The notes under the pieces were generated by a model. It did not search any database and was not told where the DNA came from. It saw only the letters and a program-made list of their open reading frames with translations. Position numbers and translations under genes: made by a program. From Acinetobacter sp. ANC 3903 (GTDB lineage Bacteria; Pseudomonadota; Gammaproteobacteria; Pseudomonadales; Moraxellaceae): 64,000 nucleotides of DNA. Location: contig NZ_NEGA01000001.1 of NCBI RefSeq assembly GCF_002135315.1, positions 217,564-281,563 of the forward strand, written 5' to 3'. Below are positions 30,548-39,506 of this stretch, one piece after another. The stretch's first letter is position 1, and each line of letters opens with the position of its first letter.

Positions 30548-31180
30548 GTGGCATTAAATGTCGGTCAAGATTTTAAACAGCGCTGGTTAAATGTACCTGA
30601 GGCTGTTCGTCAGGCATTTATTGATGACCTACACCGTGTCTGCAATGTGCTGAAACCTGAAACCAATATTCAAAAGTGGCTAGAAAAAGATAAAGAAGCA
30701 CAAAAGCAGTCTTATGAAAAAATTGAACAGGCCTATATAGATCGCAAGGCTCAACTGATTGAAGAGGCTCGTTTACGCAAGCAACGTGCTTTAGAACAGT
30801 CTTTGGAAAAAAAGCGTGCTGAACAGCTGGCTTATGCACGGGCATTACAGTTAGATGAAGAAAGACAATTTGCAGAGCAAGTTCACACCTTGACTTTTAT
30901 TCGTCAAAACTTAGAGCACGAAACGCAAACCTATACCGCGCGTTATCACAAGAACCCTGCGGGCCCGGCCTTGAATTTTTCCAAGGGCATGATCTCGATT
31001 ACGGACCATGAAATATTATCGGAACTAGAAAGTGTGCGTTTACGTCTGGAACTGGAAGCTGAAACCCTGATTGAACAAGCGGTGACCGTATTCCGTGCCA
31101 AGTTACATCAGGCTAGCCAGGAAGAAATTGAGTACATTTTAAAGAATTCTAATTTATCTACGGAAAAGCCAAAAACCTGA
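30548..31180 (+). CDS. uncharacterised coiled-coil protein
   Basis: The 210-residue product starts at GTG 30548 with AAGGAGAGA just upstream. It has no signal peptide or membrane helix. Residues about 45-135 are very rich in Glu, Lys, Gln, Ala and Arg with heptad-like spacing (KAQLIEEARLRKQRALEQS and on), a long coiled coil; a second helical stretch follows at about 155-195. The middle segment RYHKNPAGPALNFSKGMIS is the most distinctive part. I do not recognise the family. Its place behind pepA-holC, where many genomes carry valS, hints at a shared message but not at a function. A strong terminator follows. Confidence 0.7.
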   Translation: MALNVGQDFKQRWLNVPEAVRQAFIDDLHRVCNVLKPETNIQKWLEKDKEAQKQSYEKIEQAYIDRKAQLIEEARLRKQRALEQSLEKKRAEQLAYARALQLDEERQFAEQVHTLTFIRQNLEHETQTYTARYHKNPAGPALNFSKGMISITDHEILSELESVRLRLELEAETLIEQAVTVFRAKLHQASQEEIEYILKNSNLSTEKPKT

Positions 31181-31234
31181 TTGCTGATCCCGGCTCATCT
31201 AGGTCATTTTTAAGTATGCTAAGTTAAAATAAAA

Positions 31235-31260
31235 GCGTCCACTTCGGTGGACTTATTTTT
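31235..31260 (+). terminator. terminator after the pepA-holC unit
   Basis: GTCCAC (31237-31242), a TTCG loop, then GTGGAC (31247-31252) and TTATTTTTTATT. A UUCG tetraloop closed by C-G is exceptionally stable. Confidence 0.9.
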
Positions 31261-31273
31261 TATTATCCGGATA

Positions 31274-31819
31274 TTAAAATAAGTCTACTGCAATTCCGAG
31301 CATATTGCCTGCGCCATAGCCAATTCCCAATAACAGGCCAATCCATACCAGTCCGCCGGTGATATTATAAAACATAAAGCTGAACACATTCATATGCCCT
31401 GCCCCGGCAGCGAAGGGCGCAAATGAACGAACAAAAGGAACAAAACGTGCCATCAAAATGGTTTTACCGCCATGTTTGCTAAAATAGCGATTGGTCTTGA
31501 CGATATATTCAGGTTTTAAAAAACGTGAGTGCTCATGAAAAAACTTAAACCCCAAAATCTTCCCGGTATAGTAATTGACGATATAACCCAATACTGAGGC
31601 AATAAACAATAACACCCCCATAGAAGATAAATGGACATCAGCTGCAGTTGAACACAGGGCGCCAATGGCGATCAGTAAACTGTCTCCCGGCAAGAAAAAC
31701 ATAAACACCGAACCCGTCTCGGCAAAAATAATCAGAAATAAAATGGCATAAATCCACAAGCCATACTGATCCAGTAAAGTAGGTAACCATTGTTCAATAT
31801 GCATTAGAAAATCAAGCAT
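31274..31819 (-). CDS. DedA family membrane protein
   Basis: DedA proteins are inner-membrane proteins linked to lipid carrier recycling, membrane potential, and resistance to cationic peptides. The 181-residue product has about five hydrophobic segments and the family motifs: FAETGSVFMFFLPGDSLL (re-entrant loop with the conserved Glu and PGD), and FHEHSRFLKPEYI leading to KHGGKTILMARFVPFVRSF with its two conserved Arg residues. I cannot tell which paralogue (YqjA, YohD or another) it is. Between its start and the ribE terminator is a 60-base gap. It converges on the pepA-holC unit. Confidence 0.9.
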   Translation of the reverse strand: MLDFLMHIEQWLPTLLDQYGLWIYAILFLIIFAETGSVFMFFLPGDSLLIAIGALCSTAADVHLSSMGVLLFIASVLGYIVNYYTGKILGFKFFHEHSRFLKPEYIVKTNRYFSKHGGKTILMARFVPFVRSFAPFAAGAGHMNVFSFMFYNITGGLVWIGLLLGIGYGAGNMLGIAVDLF

Positions 31820-31883
31820 CTTCAGCTACTCACTTTAACCACATTATTTTCATAACTTATTAAAAATAAAAATTAAAAATAAA

Positions 31884-31916
31884 AAAACAGCCTGGTTTTC
31901 TCAATCAGACTGTTTT
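31884..31916 (-). terminator. terminator of the nrdR-ribD-ribE operon
   Basis: AAACAGCCTG (31885-31894) pairs, with one mismatch, with CAGACTGTTTT (31906-31916). On the minus strand the stem is followed by a T-run. It lies 16 bases after the ribE stop. Confidence 0.75.
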
Positions 31917-31931
31917 CTATTCTAGGATGTT

Positions 31932-32591
31932 TTACTTCAAGAAGCCATTTTCTGCCAGAAAAGCCATGCTTATTTTTGACTGTTCGTTGGTGTCGGCAGC
32001 TTTGTCACCCAGCATTAAACGCTCGATATAACGCGCCAATACATCCACTTCCAGATTCACTTTGGCACCAGTTTTCCAGGTGCCAATATTGGTCCGTTCA
32101 GCGGTATGCGGAATCAAATTCAGGCTGATGATATTGCCACGCAGGTGGTTAATGGTCAGGCTAATACCATCCACCGTTACCGAACCCTTTTCTGCCAGAT
32201 ATTTGGCAATTTCAGCCGGTGCAGTCACTTCATAATAAATGGAACGGGCATCTTCACGTACCAGCGTAATTTCACCAACTGCATCGACATGGCCGCTGAC
32301 AATATGACCGCCAAAACGGGTGGTTGGCAACATGGCTTTTTCCACATTCACGCGCTGACCGACTTTCCAGTTACCCAGTGTAGTACGGTTTAAACTTTCC
32401 CGTGAGACATCGGCAGCGTACCAGTTTTCTCCCCATTCAATCACGGTGAGGCAAATACCATTGGTGGCAATCGAATCGCCCAAATGAACATCAGACATGT
32501 CGAGGTTGGTACCAATACGCAAACGCACATCACCGCCCACGCTTTGCAGACTTTCCACTTTACCTAGACTTTCAATAATGCCTGTAAACAT
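31932..32591 (-). CDS. ribE: riboflavin synthase alpha chain
   Basis: The enzyme dismutates two 6,7-dimethyl-8-ribityllumazine molecules into riboflavin, the last step of the pathway. The 219-residue product starts MFTGIIESLG and holds the two homologous lumazine-binding halves: GDSIATNGICLTV in the first and KGSVTVDGISLTI in the second. It is the last gene after nrdR, ribD and the methyltransferase, 28 bases after the latter. The name ribE is used here for the synthase (ribC in E. coli). Confidence 0.95.
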   Translation of the reverse strand: MFTGIIESLGKVESLQSVGGDVRLRIGTNLDMSDVHLGDSIATNGICLTVIEWGENWYAADVSRESLNRTTLGNWKVGQRVNVEKAMLPTTRFGGHIVSGHVDAVGEITLVREDARSIYYEVTAPAEIAKYLAEKGSVTVDGISLTINHLRGNIISLNLIPHTAERTNIGTWKTGAKVNLEVDVLARYIERLMLGDKAADTNEQSKISMAFLAENGFLK

Positions 32592-32619
32592 AACTTGTTC
32601 TCTATTTGCTGTATTTGTT

Positions 32620-33912
32620 TTACCACAATGCCAATTGGGTACTTACACCGGTGGTATCGACACCGCCCAGTTCAGCAAAATGATACAGCTGACCCAAGAG
32701 TTGGCGTAGCGGCGGGCCAGATTTGGCATGGGTATCGGTAATCACAATAAACTCGAGTACACGTGCCCGTTCTGACTGGCGCTGCTTGCTGACCCGGTAA
32801 CGTGGCACATCTTGCGTCAACAAGGTTACACGGCCGCGTTTCAGATTTGCCTGCAGCAAGTCACCCGCTTCAATATTACCATCGGTCGAATAACTGGTCA
32901 GAATATAACGTGCATTAATCGTTGCCAATAATTTTTCATAGGCTTCTTTGGCATGCTTGGAAGAATTGTACTGACTCGGGCGTTCTTTACGCCAAGCACG
33001 GTCAATCCCGCTCTTGAAGCCTTTGGTATCCGGACTTGGTAAATCTACCTGATCCCACAAGGTTAAGGCATTCAGCACATGATAGTTACTGCTATAAGCA
33101 TGCTGATTATAAGGTGGATCCAGATAAGCAATATCGACCTCGAAATGACTCATCTGGTTGGCCAGATGCTGGGCATCGACACACCACATTTCCGCAGCCG
33201 GTTTTTTCGGGTCACCGATTTCACAGAAACGGCTTGGCGTCAGCCAGAGCAATGATTCAATCCGTTCCAAAGCGGTTTGGGTTTTACCACCCCAGCCATG
33301 GTGGAAACTTTTGAATACCCCTGAGGTATTGCTGACAAAACTGGCCGAATACAGCAAGGGAGCCAGTAATGCCGACATTTCCACATCATTAATGGCACCT
33401 TGTGCCTGCCAGGTGGCAATTTGCTGACGGATGGCATCAATACGCATGCCGTTACGGCGTTTGAAGAACAGGCGATCGCGAGTTGGATCATAAATTTCAT
33501 CATTGCGCGGACACAGGTTATGCGTGACCCAGCCTTTGACTTCAGGCAAACGGTTCAGATAATCAATGGCTTTTTGATAGCCGCCCAACTCTTTAAAAGC
33601 CGGGGCTTCTGTACACGATAAAATGGCGCTGTTTAAAGCATGGCTGTAAGGTTCCCAGTCATTGGCTATCACACGATAACCATTTTGCCGTGCCAGACGT
33701 GAAACCACGCCTGAACCGGCAAAAAAGTCAGCAAAAATCGGGGCTCGACCATTGTGGCTATTTAAGGTTCCGGTACTCTCAAGTGCTTCCAAAATCAGAT
33801 GCAGTAAACGCCGTTTGTTGCCTAAATACGGAACAAGCTGATTGAAAAGATATTCGTCTGTGGTACGTGCTGAATGACGACGTTTATGATAAACCGAAGA
33901 CTCTGAATTCAT
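32620..33912 (-). CDS. aamA: solitary DNA adenine-N6 methyltransferase (D12 class)
   Basis: The 430-residue product has the alpha-class order of motifs: motif X PYLGNK (28-33), the AdoMet-binding motif I FFAGSG (63-68), a variable region of about 190 residues that should read the DNA target, and catalytic motif IV DPPY (265-268). No restriction enzyme gene is near, so it is an orphan methyltransferase. The start overlaps the ribD stop (ATGA), and ribE follows, so it is produced with riboflavin enzymes. From memory, the A. baumannii ATCC 17978 enzyme AamA, which methylates GAATTC, sits at a similar place with a similar size. Orthology is likely but unproven here. Confidence 0.8.
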   Translation of the reverse strand: MNSESSVYHKRRHSARTTDEYLFNQLVPYLGNKRRLLHLILEALESTGTLNSHNGRAPIFADFFAGSGVVSRLARQNGYRVIANDWEPYSHALNSAILSCTEAPAFKELGGYQKAIDYLNRLPEVKGWVTHNLCPRNDEIYDPTRDRLFFKRRNGMRIDAIRQQIATWQAQGAINDVEMSALLAPLLYSASFVSNTSGVFKSFHHGWGGKTQTALERIESLLWLTPSRFCEIGDPKKPAAEMWCVDAQHLANQMSHFEVDIAYLDPPYNQHAYSSNYHVLNALTLWDQVDLPSPDTKGFKSGIDRAWRKERPSQYNSSKHAKEAYEKLLATINARYILTSYSTDGNIEAGDLLQANLKRGRVTLLTQDVPRYRVSKQRQSERARVLEFIVITDTHAKSGPPLRQLLGQLYHFAELGGVDTTGVSTQLALW

Positions 33913-35009
33913 ACTGTCTCTTGAGAAGGGATTAACCTTAAGCGCACATCATTCCCCAATTGGGTAACGTCCATGAGCTTAAATCGAAGTTGCTCTGCCA
34001 TACGGCTAAATTCCGCATTAAACATTGCACGTGCTGTTTGACCTAAAAAGGTCGGTGCAACATAGCTGATCATTTCATCCACCAGCTGTTGCTGAAAAAA
34101 GGCCGTGGATAATGTTGCCCCGGCTTCCACCAGCACATCATAAATTTGATGTTGGGTAGATAAGGTCTGTAGCAATTCTTTTAAAGGCTGTACGGCAAAT
34201 TGTAGCACGCCCAAATCGGCCAGTTCCTGACGAAACGGTCCCATGACCATGACCGTTTGGGCTTGCTGCAGTATTTTTGCATTCAGTGGCAAACGCCCGT
34301 GGCGATCAAGCACCAAACGTTTCGGTTGAACTATATTATTAATATCTTCTACGCCATTCAGCTGACGCACATTCAGCTGACAATCATCGGCAAGTACCGT
34401 TTCAATTCCAGTAATGACGACACCTGAAATCGCGCGCCAGTGCTGTACATCCTGACGAGCCTCGCTTCCGGTAATCCATTTCGATTCACCGGATGCCATG
34501 GCAGTACGACCATCCAGACTGGACGCCACTTTTAAACGTACATAAGGCATGCCCGTAGCCATGGCTTTTAAGAAGCCGTGGTTGAGCTGATGGGCTTCTG
34601 CCTGACAGATCCCGACAGCAACTTCAATGCCAGCATCTTTTAGAATTTGTACGCCCTTACCTGCGACCAAGGGATTGGGATCAGGGCAAGCCACAATCAC
34701 TTTTGCAATTCCAGCTTCGACCAGACCTTTGGCACACGGCGGTGTACGGCCATAATGCGCACAGGGTTCCAAAGTGACATAAGCCGTTGCGCCTTGAGCT
34801 AGTTCAGCTGCCTGGCGCATGGCAAAAACTTCGGCATGCGGCTGTCCGGCTTGAGGATGAAAACCCTCACCCACCAGCTGCCCATCTTTAACGATGACAC
34901 AGCCGACATTGGGATTGGGTTTAGTAGAATATTGTCCGAGTCGCGCTAATTCAATCGCACGCTGCATCCATGCTTGATCTTGTGGGGAGTTTTGATTTAA
35001 CTCAGACAT
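33909..35009 (-). CDS. ribD: bifunctional riboflavin deaminase/reductase RibD
   Basis: RibD carries out the second and third steps of riboflavin synthesis: deamination of the pyrimidine, then reduction of the ribosyl chain. The 366-residue product has an N-terminal CMP/dCMP-deaminase-like zinc site (HAEVFAMRQA and PCAHYGRTPPC) and a C-terminal DHFR-like reductase domain beginning around VRLKVASSLDGRTA (about residue 158). It follows nrdR by 24 bases and overlaps the methyltransferase start by 4 bases. Confidence 0.96.
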   Translation of the reverse strand: MSELNQNSPQDQAWMQRAIELARLGQYSTKPNPNVGCVIVKDGQLVGEGFHPQAGQPHAEVFAMRQAAELAQGATAYVTLEPCAHYGRTPPCAKGLVEAGIAKVIVACPDPNPLVAGKGVQILKDAGIEVAVGICQAEAHQLNHGFLKAMATGMPYVRLKVASSLDGRTAMASGESKWITGSEARQDVQHWRAISGVVITGIETVLADDCQLNVRQLNGVEDINNIVQPKRLVLDRHGRLPLNAKILQQAQTVMVMGPFRQELADLGVLQFAVQPLKELLQTLSTQHQIYDVLVEAGATLSTAFFQQQLVDEMISYVAPTFLGQTARAMFNAEFSRMAEQLRFKLMDVTQLGNDVRLRLIPSQETV

Positions 35010-35033
35010 TAAATTGCTCTTGGAAAATAAATC

Positions 35034-35492
35034 TTAGTGTTCGCGCTGTTGCATTTGTTCAATTTGACGACGGAAGGCTTCTACATCCTGAAAGTCTTGA
35101 TACACCGAGGCAAAACGGACGTAAGCGACATGGTCTAAGGCAAATAAAGCCTGCATAACAATTTCACCAATGGTACGAGATTTGACATCGCGCTCACCTA
35201 AACGGCGAATCTGCAACTGGATATCACTGAGTACCGTTTCAATCTGTTCCTGGGTCACCGGGCGTTTTTGTAAAGCATGCATCAGTGAACGACGCATTTT
35301 CGCCTCATCAAAAGGTTCGCTTTTGCCATCGGATTTAATGACTCTTGGCATTACCACTTCATAGGTTTCAAAGGTGGTAAAACGTTCACCACAACTGATA
35401 CATTCACGACGGCGACGAATTTGACAGCCTTCAGCAGCCAAACGCGAATCGATCACTTTACTATCTGCAGCGTTGCAAAATGGACAATGCAT
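35034..35492 (-). CDS. nrdR: ribonucleotide reductase repressor NrdR
   Basis: NrdR is a zinc-finger/ATP-cone repressor that senses dATP and ATP and controls the nrd genes. The 152-residue protein has the four-cysteine zinc ribbon CPFC (Cys3, Cys6) and CISC (Cys31, Cys34), with the basic RRRRE just before the second knuckle, then the ATP-cone (about residues 49-139; [19 protein letters not shown]). The nrdR-ribD order is common in gamma-proteobacteria. It is the first gene of this leftward group. Confidence 0.97.
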   Translation of the reverse strand: MHCPFCNAADSKVIDSRLAAEGCQIRRRRECISCGERFTTFETYEVVMPRVIKSDGKSEPFDEAKMRRSLMHALQKRPVTQEQIETVLSDIQLQIRRLGERDVKSRTIGEIVMQALFALDHVAYVRFASVYQDFQDVEAFRRQIEQMQQREH

Positions 35493-35575
35493 AGCGGTTT
35501 AATTGAACAAATCAAATCGGATTTAGAGTGTAGCAAAAATTCTGCCCTTTGTAGAGGCTTACGCAAGATATGGAA

Positions 35576-35603
35576 AAAAAACAGCCCTTACGGGCTGTTT
35601 TAC
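35576..35603 (-). terminator. terminator of the glnK-amtB operon
   Basis: AAAACAGCCC (35578-35587) and GGGCTGTTTT (35592-35601) form a perfect stem with a 4-base loop, followed on the minus strand by eight T. It lies 30 bases after the amtB stop, ahead of nrdR. Confidence 0.9.
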
Positions 35604-35630
35604 ACAATATATTGATTATAGGTTTTTATA

Positions 35631-37040
35631 TTATTCTACACGTTCGCCATGTTGACTCAGGTCAAGCCCCATACGTTCGTCATCACTCGCAACACGGATA
35701 CCAATCACCAGATCAATCACTTTCAGAATGATAAAGGTCAATACTGCAGAGTAAGCGATAGTTGCCAGTACACCTTCAAGTTGCACCCATAATTGATGCA
35801 TCATGTCTGTCGGCACTTTATCGCCCATGATGAATTCACTGGCAAATACTGCAGTCAGGATTGCACCGACAATACCACCTACACCATGCAGACCAAAGGC
35901 ATCCAAAGAATCATCCGCTTTCAGAGCACGTTTAAGCGCTGTAATACCCCAGAAGCACACCACACCGCCGATCAGACCCATAGCCAATGCACCACCTACA
36001 GTCACGAAACCTGCTGCCGGTGTAATCACCACCAAACCTGCAACTGCGCCAGATGCACCACCCAATACAGAGGCCTTACCACGAATCAATTTTTCAGTAA
36101 TCAACCAGGCAATTGCAGCAGCGGCAGCAGCAACTTGTGTAGCAATAAGTGCATAACCGGCTGAACCATTTGCCCCCAATGCAGAACCACCATTGAAACC
36201 GAACCAGCCTACCCATACCAGGCTTGCACCCACCACGGTTAAAGTCAGGTTATGCGGAGCCATAGATTCACGGCCCAACCCCATACGTTTACCCAGCATG
36301 TATGCAGCGACTAAACCTGCCACACCCGAGTTAATATGCACCACCGTACCGCCTGCAAAATCAAGCGCACCATCATTCGCTAACCAGCCGCCGCCCCACA
36401 CCCAGTGAGTAATTGGTGCATAAACAACCACGCTCCAAATCGTAATGAATGCAACAAAGGCACCAAATTTCATACGTTCTGCAATCGAACCGGTAATAAT
36501 GGCTACAGTAATGATGGCAAATGTCATTTGGAAAATAACAAACAGAATTTCTGGAATTGTTCCGGTTAAGGCAGTGGTCGTAATTCCAGATAACATGATT
36601 TTATCTAAATTACCAATGAAAGCATTGCCACTACCGAAGGCCAGGGTATAACCAATCACCACCCAGGTAATACTGACAATGGCTGCCGCAACAAAGCTAT
36701 GTGCCATAGTGCCAAGTACGTTTTTCTTACGAACCATACCGCCGTAAAATAATGCGAGTCCTGGAATGGTCATCAATAAAACCAGTGCTGTAGACACTAA
36801 AATCCATGATGTATCACCTGTATCTAATTTTGGTTCTTCTTTCGCAGGTGCTGCTGTTTGTTCAGCTGGAGCAGGTGCCGCAACTAATTCAGAATTTGTT
36901 GTTAATGATGTATCAGCAGTATTAGCGACTGCTACATTTTCAGCAGGAGTGGATGCTGCTGTGACGGCTTCTTCAGCCCATGCAACAGAACCACCTAAAA
37001 GTGCGCCAGATAAACTCAGCGCAATGAGCATTTTTTTCAT
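35631..37040 (-). CDS. amtB: ammonium transporter AmtB
   Basis: AmtB conducts ammonium across the inner membrane and is blocked by GlnK when nitrogen is sufficient. The 469-residue precursor has a signal peptide (cleavage near AWA-EE, about residue 22) and an Ala/Thr/Pro-rich periplasmic stretch (about 23-75) that is longer than in E. coli. Then come eleven membrane helices with the conserved histidines in SMAPHNL and FGLHGVGG. It lies 58 bases after glnK on the same strand, the near-universal glnK-amtB operon. Confidence 0.96.
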   Translation of the reverse strand: MKKMLIALSLSGALLGGSVAWAEEAVTAASTPAENVAVANTADTSLTTNSELVAAPAPAEQTAAPAKEEPKLDTGDTSWILVSTALVLLMTIPGLALFYGGMVRKKNVLGTMAHSFVAAAIVSITWVVIGYTLAFGSGNAFIGNLDKIMLSGITTTALTGTIPEILFVIFQMTFAIITVAIITGSIAERMKFGAFVAFITIWSVVVYAPITHWVWGGGWLANDGALDFAGGTVVHINSGVAGLVAAYMLGKRMGLGRESMAPHNLTLTVVGASLVWVGWFGFNGGSALGANGSAGYALIATQVAAAAAAIAWLITEKLIRGKASVLGGASGAVAGLVVITPAAGFVTVGGALAMGLIGGVVCFWGITALKRALKADDSLDAFGLHGVGGIVGAILTAVFASEFIMGDKVPTDMMHQLWVQLEGVLATIAYSAVLTFIILKVIDLVIGIRVASDDERMGLDLSQHGERVE

Positions 37041-37098
37041 TCGTATCCCCCAACCTAGTTTTTTGAGTTATTAGCTACTCAGCAAACTTCATGCCAAA

Positions 37099-37473
<375 letters not shown>

Positions 37474-37478
37474 TTATG

Positions 37479-37495
37479 TTCAAATTTCGTGCCAA
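37479..37495 (-). promoter_or_regulatory. sigma-54-type promoter of glnK-amtB
   Basis: The minus strand reads TTGGCACGAAATTTGAA. It matches the sigma-54 consensus TGGCACGNNNNTTGCW in all fixed bases except the C of the -12 GC. A start of transcription about 12 bases downstream would leave a leader of about 30 bases with a good SD. I saw no clear NtrC site (GCACC-N5-GGTGC) upstream. Confidence 0.7.
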
Positions 37496-37716
37496 AAATT
37501 CTAAGGTTGGGGGAAATAGAAACTTTGACACGAGTTTTCTTTATAACCTATTTTATACTTTTAGATGTAGTCTGAATTCCAAAAAGTAGACATTTTTACT
37601 ATAAAATTAACGATTTTACATATCGGATAAAGTTCTATCCGGTCGCGTGGGGCTATGGTCTAGGTTTGAGCAATGCTACACTAGCACCACTTCTCCATCA
37701 CTATATGGACACTGCA

Positions 37717-37944
37717 ATGATTGAAACCCTATTACAAGCCGTCATGGAACAACTCGATCAACCGAAAAAGGATGTTGAACATAATTTACGTGCCTTACTG
37801 AATGAAGCAGTCGGCAAGATGGACTTGGTGTCTAGAGATGAAATCGAGCGACAACGTACTGCCCTCAATACCGCCAATTTACGATTAAATGAACTGCTTA
37901 AACAAGTTGAAGCCTTAGAAATTAAAATAAAGAACAATAAATAA
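37717..37944 (+). CDS. ubiK: ubiquinone biosynthesis accessory factor UbiK
   Basis: UbiK (YqiC/BMFP family) is a small coiled-coil protein that supports the Ubi complex for aerobic ubiquinone synthesis through UbiJ. The product is 75 residues from the ATG at 37717; ATG 37705 and TTG 37666 are in-frame alternatives and no SD clearly decides. The C-terminal part shows the family pattern MDLVSRDEIERQRTAL followed by a leucine-heptad coiled coil. comM follows 68 bases downstream, a common pairing in gamma-proteobacteria. Confidence 0.8.
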   Translation: MIETLLQAVMEQLDQPKKDVEHNLRALLNEAVGKMDLVSRDEIERQRTALNTANLRLNELLKQVEALEIKIKNNK

Positions 37945-38012
37945 GCACCTTTTAAGTGCATAAAAAGACCAAAAACGATTAAAAATAACGCACTACAATG
38001 GAACAATAATAA

Positions 38013-39500
38013 ATGTCTTTTGCCAAGATTTATACTCGAGGTCTGCTTGGACTTCATGCCCCGCTGATAGAGGTCGAAGTGCATGTCAGCCAGGGCTTGC
38101 CTTCTTTAACCATTGTCGGACTTGCCGAAGCGGCAGTTCGTGAAAGTAAAGACCGGGTCCGTTCTGCCATTATCAATAGTGGTTTTCAGTTTCCTACCAA
38201 ACGTCTCACCATCAATTTAGCGCCTGCAGATTTGCCCAAAGATGGTTCGCGTCTGGATTTGCCCATTGCTTTGGGCATTTTAATCGCTTCGGGACAACTG
38301 CCTGAAAATGTGACAGATCATCTGGAATTTATTGGTGAACTCGCCCTGGATGGTCAGCTTCGACCCATCACCGGTATTTTAAGTATCGCCATTGCCTGCC
38401 AACAATCCGGACATCATCTTTTCTTGCCGCAGCAAAATGCTCAAGATGCCTCGCAATTGCCCAATTTTGAAGTATTTGCGGCCCATCATCTAAAAGATGT
38501 CTGTGAGCATTTATCTAGCCAGCACCCGATTCAGCAATATCAAGCGCATAGCAGCAATCAAATCAATCAGTACAAATTTGATTTAGCCGATGTCAAAGGT
38601 CAATTGCGCCCGCGACGTGCGCTCGAGATTGCCGCAGCAGGTGGACATTCACTGCTGTTTAAAGGCCCGCCCGGCACCGGGAAAACCCTACTGGCATCCC
38701 GCTTGGCCAGTATTTTGCCACCCTTGGATATGCAAGAAAATTTAGAAGTTGCCAGCATTTATTCGGTTGCCAATAACTCACAACCCTTTGGGCAGCGTCC
38801 TTTTCGTGCACCGCATCATACCGCTTCCGCAATTGCCCTGGTGGGAGGTGGCTCACATCCTAAACCGGGTGAAATTACCCTGGCTCATTTGGGCGTATTA
38901 TTTTTAGATGAACTGCCCGAATTTGATCGTAAAGTTCTGGAAGTATTAAGGCAACCACTGGAATCTAAAGAAATTGTGATTTCGCGTGCATCAAGACAGA
39001 TTACCTTTCCGGCCAACTTTCAACTGATTGCTGCGATGAATCCCTGTCCTTGTGGTTATGCCTTTAATCAGGATATTCGCTGCCAATGTTCCGCAGATGC
39101 GATTAAACGTTATCAAAATCGCATTTCAGGTCCGCTACTGGACCGGATTGACCTGCATATTGATGTGCCGCCTTTACAGGCACACGAATTACAAGATACA
39201 TCAGCGGTTGAAAATTCACATACGGTTCGCGAACGGGTAATTCAAGCCTATGAACAGCAGATCCAGCGACAACAATGCCTGAACCATGCTTTAACGCCTC
39301 AACAGCTTGAACAGTTTGCCTGCCTCGATGCGCAGGCTCAGAAAATTATGGAAATGGCACAGCAACGCTTGAATTTGTCTGCTCGGGCTTATCATCGGGT
39401 ATTACGTGTCGCGCGAAGCATTGCCGATTTATCGCAGCATGCTGAGATTCAAAGCCAGCATTTAACCGAAGCTTTGTCTTATCGGTCACAACAGGGCTAA
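38013..39500 (+). CDS. comM: ComM, AAA+ ATPase of the YifB/Mg-chelatase family (intact)
   Basis: ComM is a hexameric helicase that promotes branch migration during natural transformation. The 495-residue product is complete: an N-terminal ChlI-like domain (about 1-190), Walker A GPPGTGKT, Walker B LFLDELPEF, and the C-terminal domain with CPCGY and CQC, which may bind zinc. In A. baumannii, comM is the main insertion site of AbaR/AbGRI resistance islands; here the reading frame is unbroken. A GNAT gene starts 6 bases after it. Confidence 0.95.
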   Translation: MSFAKIYTRGLLGLHAPLIEVEVHVSQGLPSLTIVGLAEAAVRESKDRVRSAIINSGFQFPTKRLTINLAPADLPKDGSRLDLPIALGILIASGQLPENVTDHLEFIGELALDGQLRPITGILSIAIACQQSGHHLFLPQQNAQDASQLPNFEVFAAHHLKDVCEHLSSQHPIQQYQAHSSNQINQYKFDLADVKGQLRPRRALEIAAAGGHSLLFKGPPGTGKTLLASRLASILPPLDMQENLEVASIYSVANNSQPFGQRPFRAPHHTASAIALVGGGSHPKPGEITLAHLGVLFLDELPEFDRKVLEVLRQPLESKEIVISRASRQITFPANFQLIAAMNPCPCGYAFNQDIRCQCSADAIKRYQNRISGPLLDRIDLHIDVPPLQAHELQDTSAVENSHTVRERVIQAYEQQIQRQQCLNHALTPQQLEQFACLDAQAQKIMEMAQQRLNLSARAYHRVLRVARSIADLSQHAEIQSQHLTEALSYRSQQG

Positions 39501-39506
39501 TCCAAG

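Noticed and set aside
34900..35640. FMN riboswitch for the rib genes
   Set aside because: No RFN-type conserved cores upstream of nrdR or ribD; the operon seems to lack one here.
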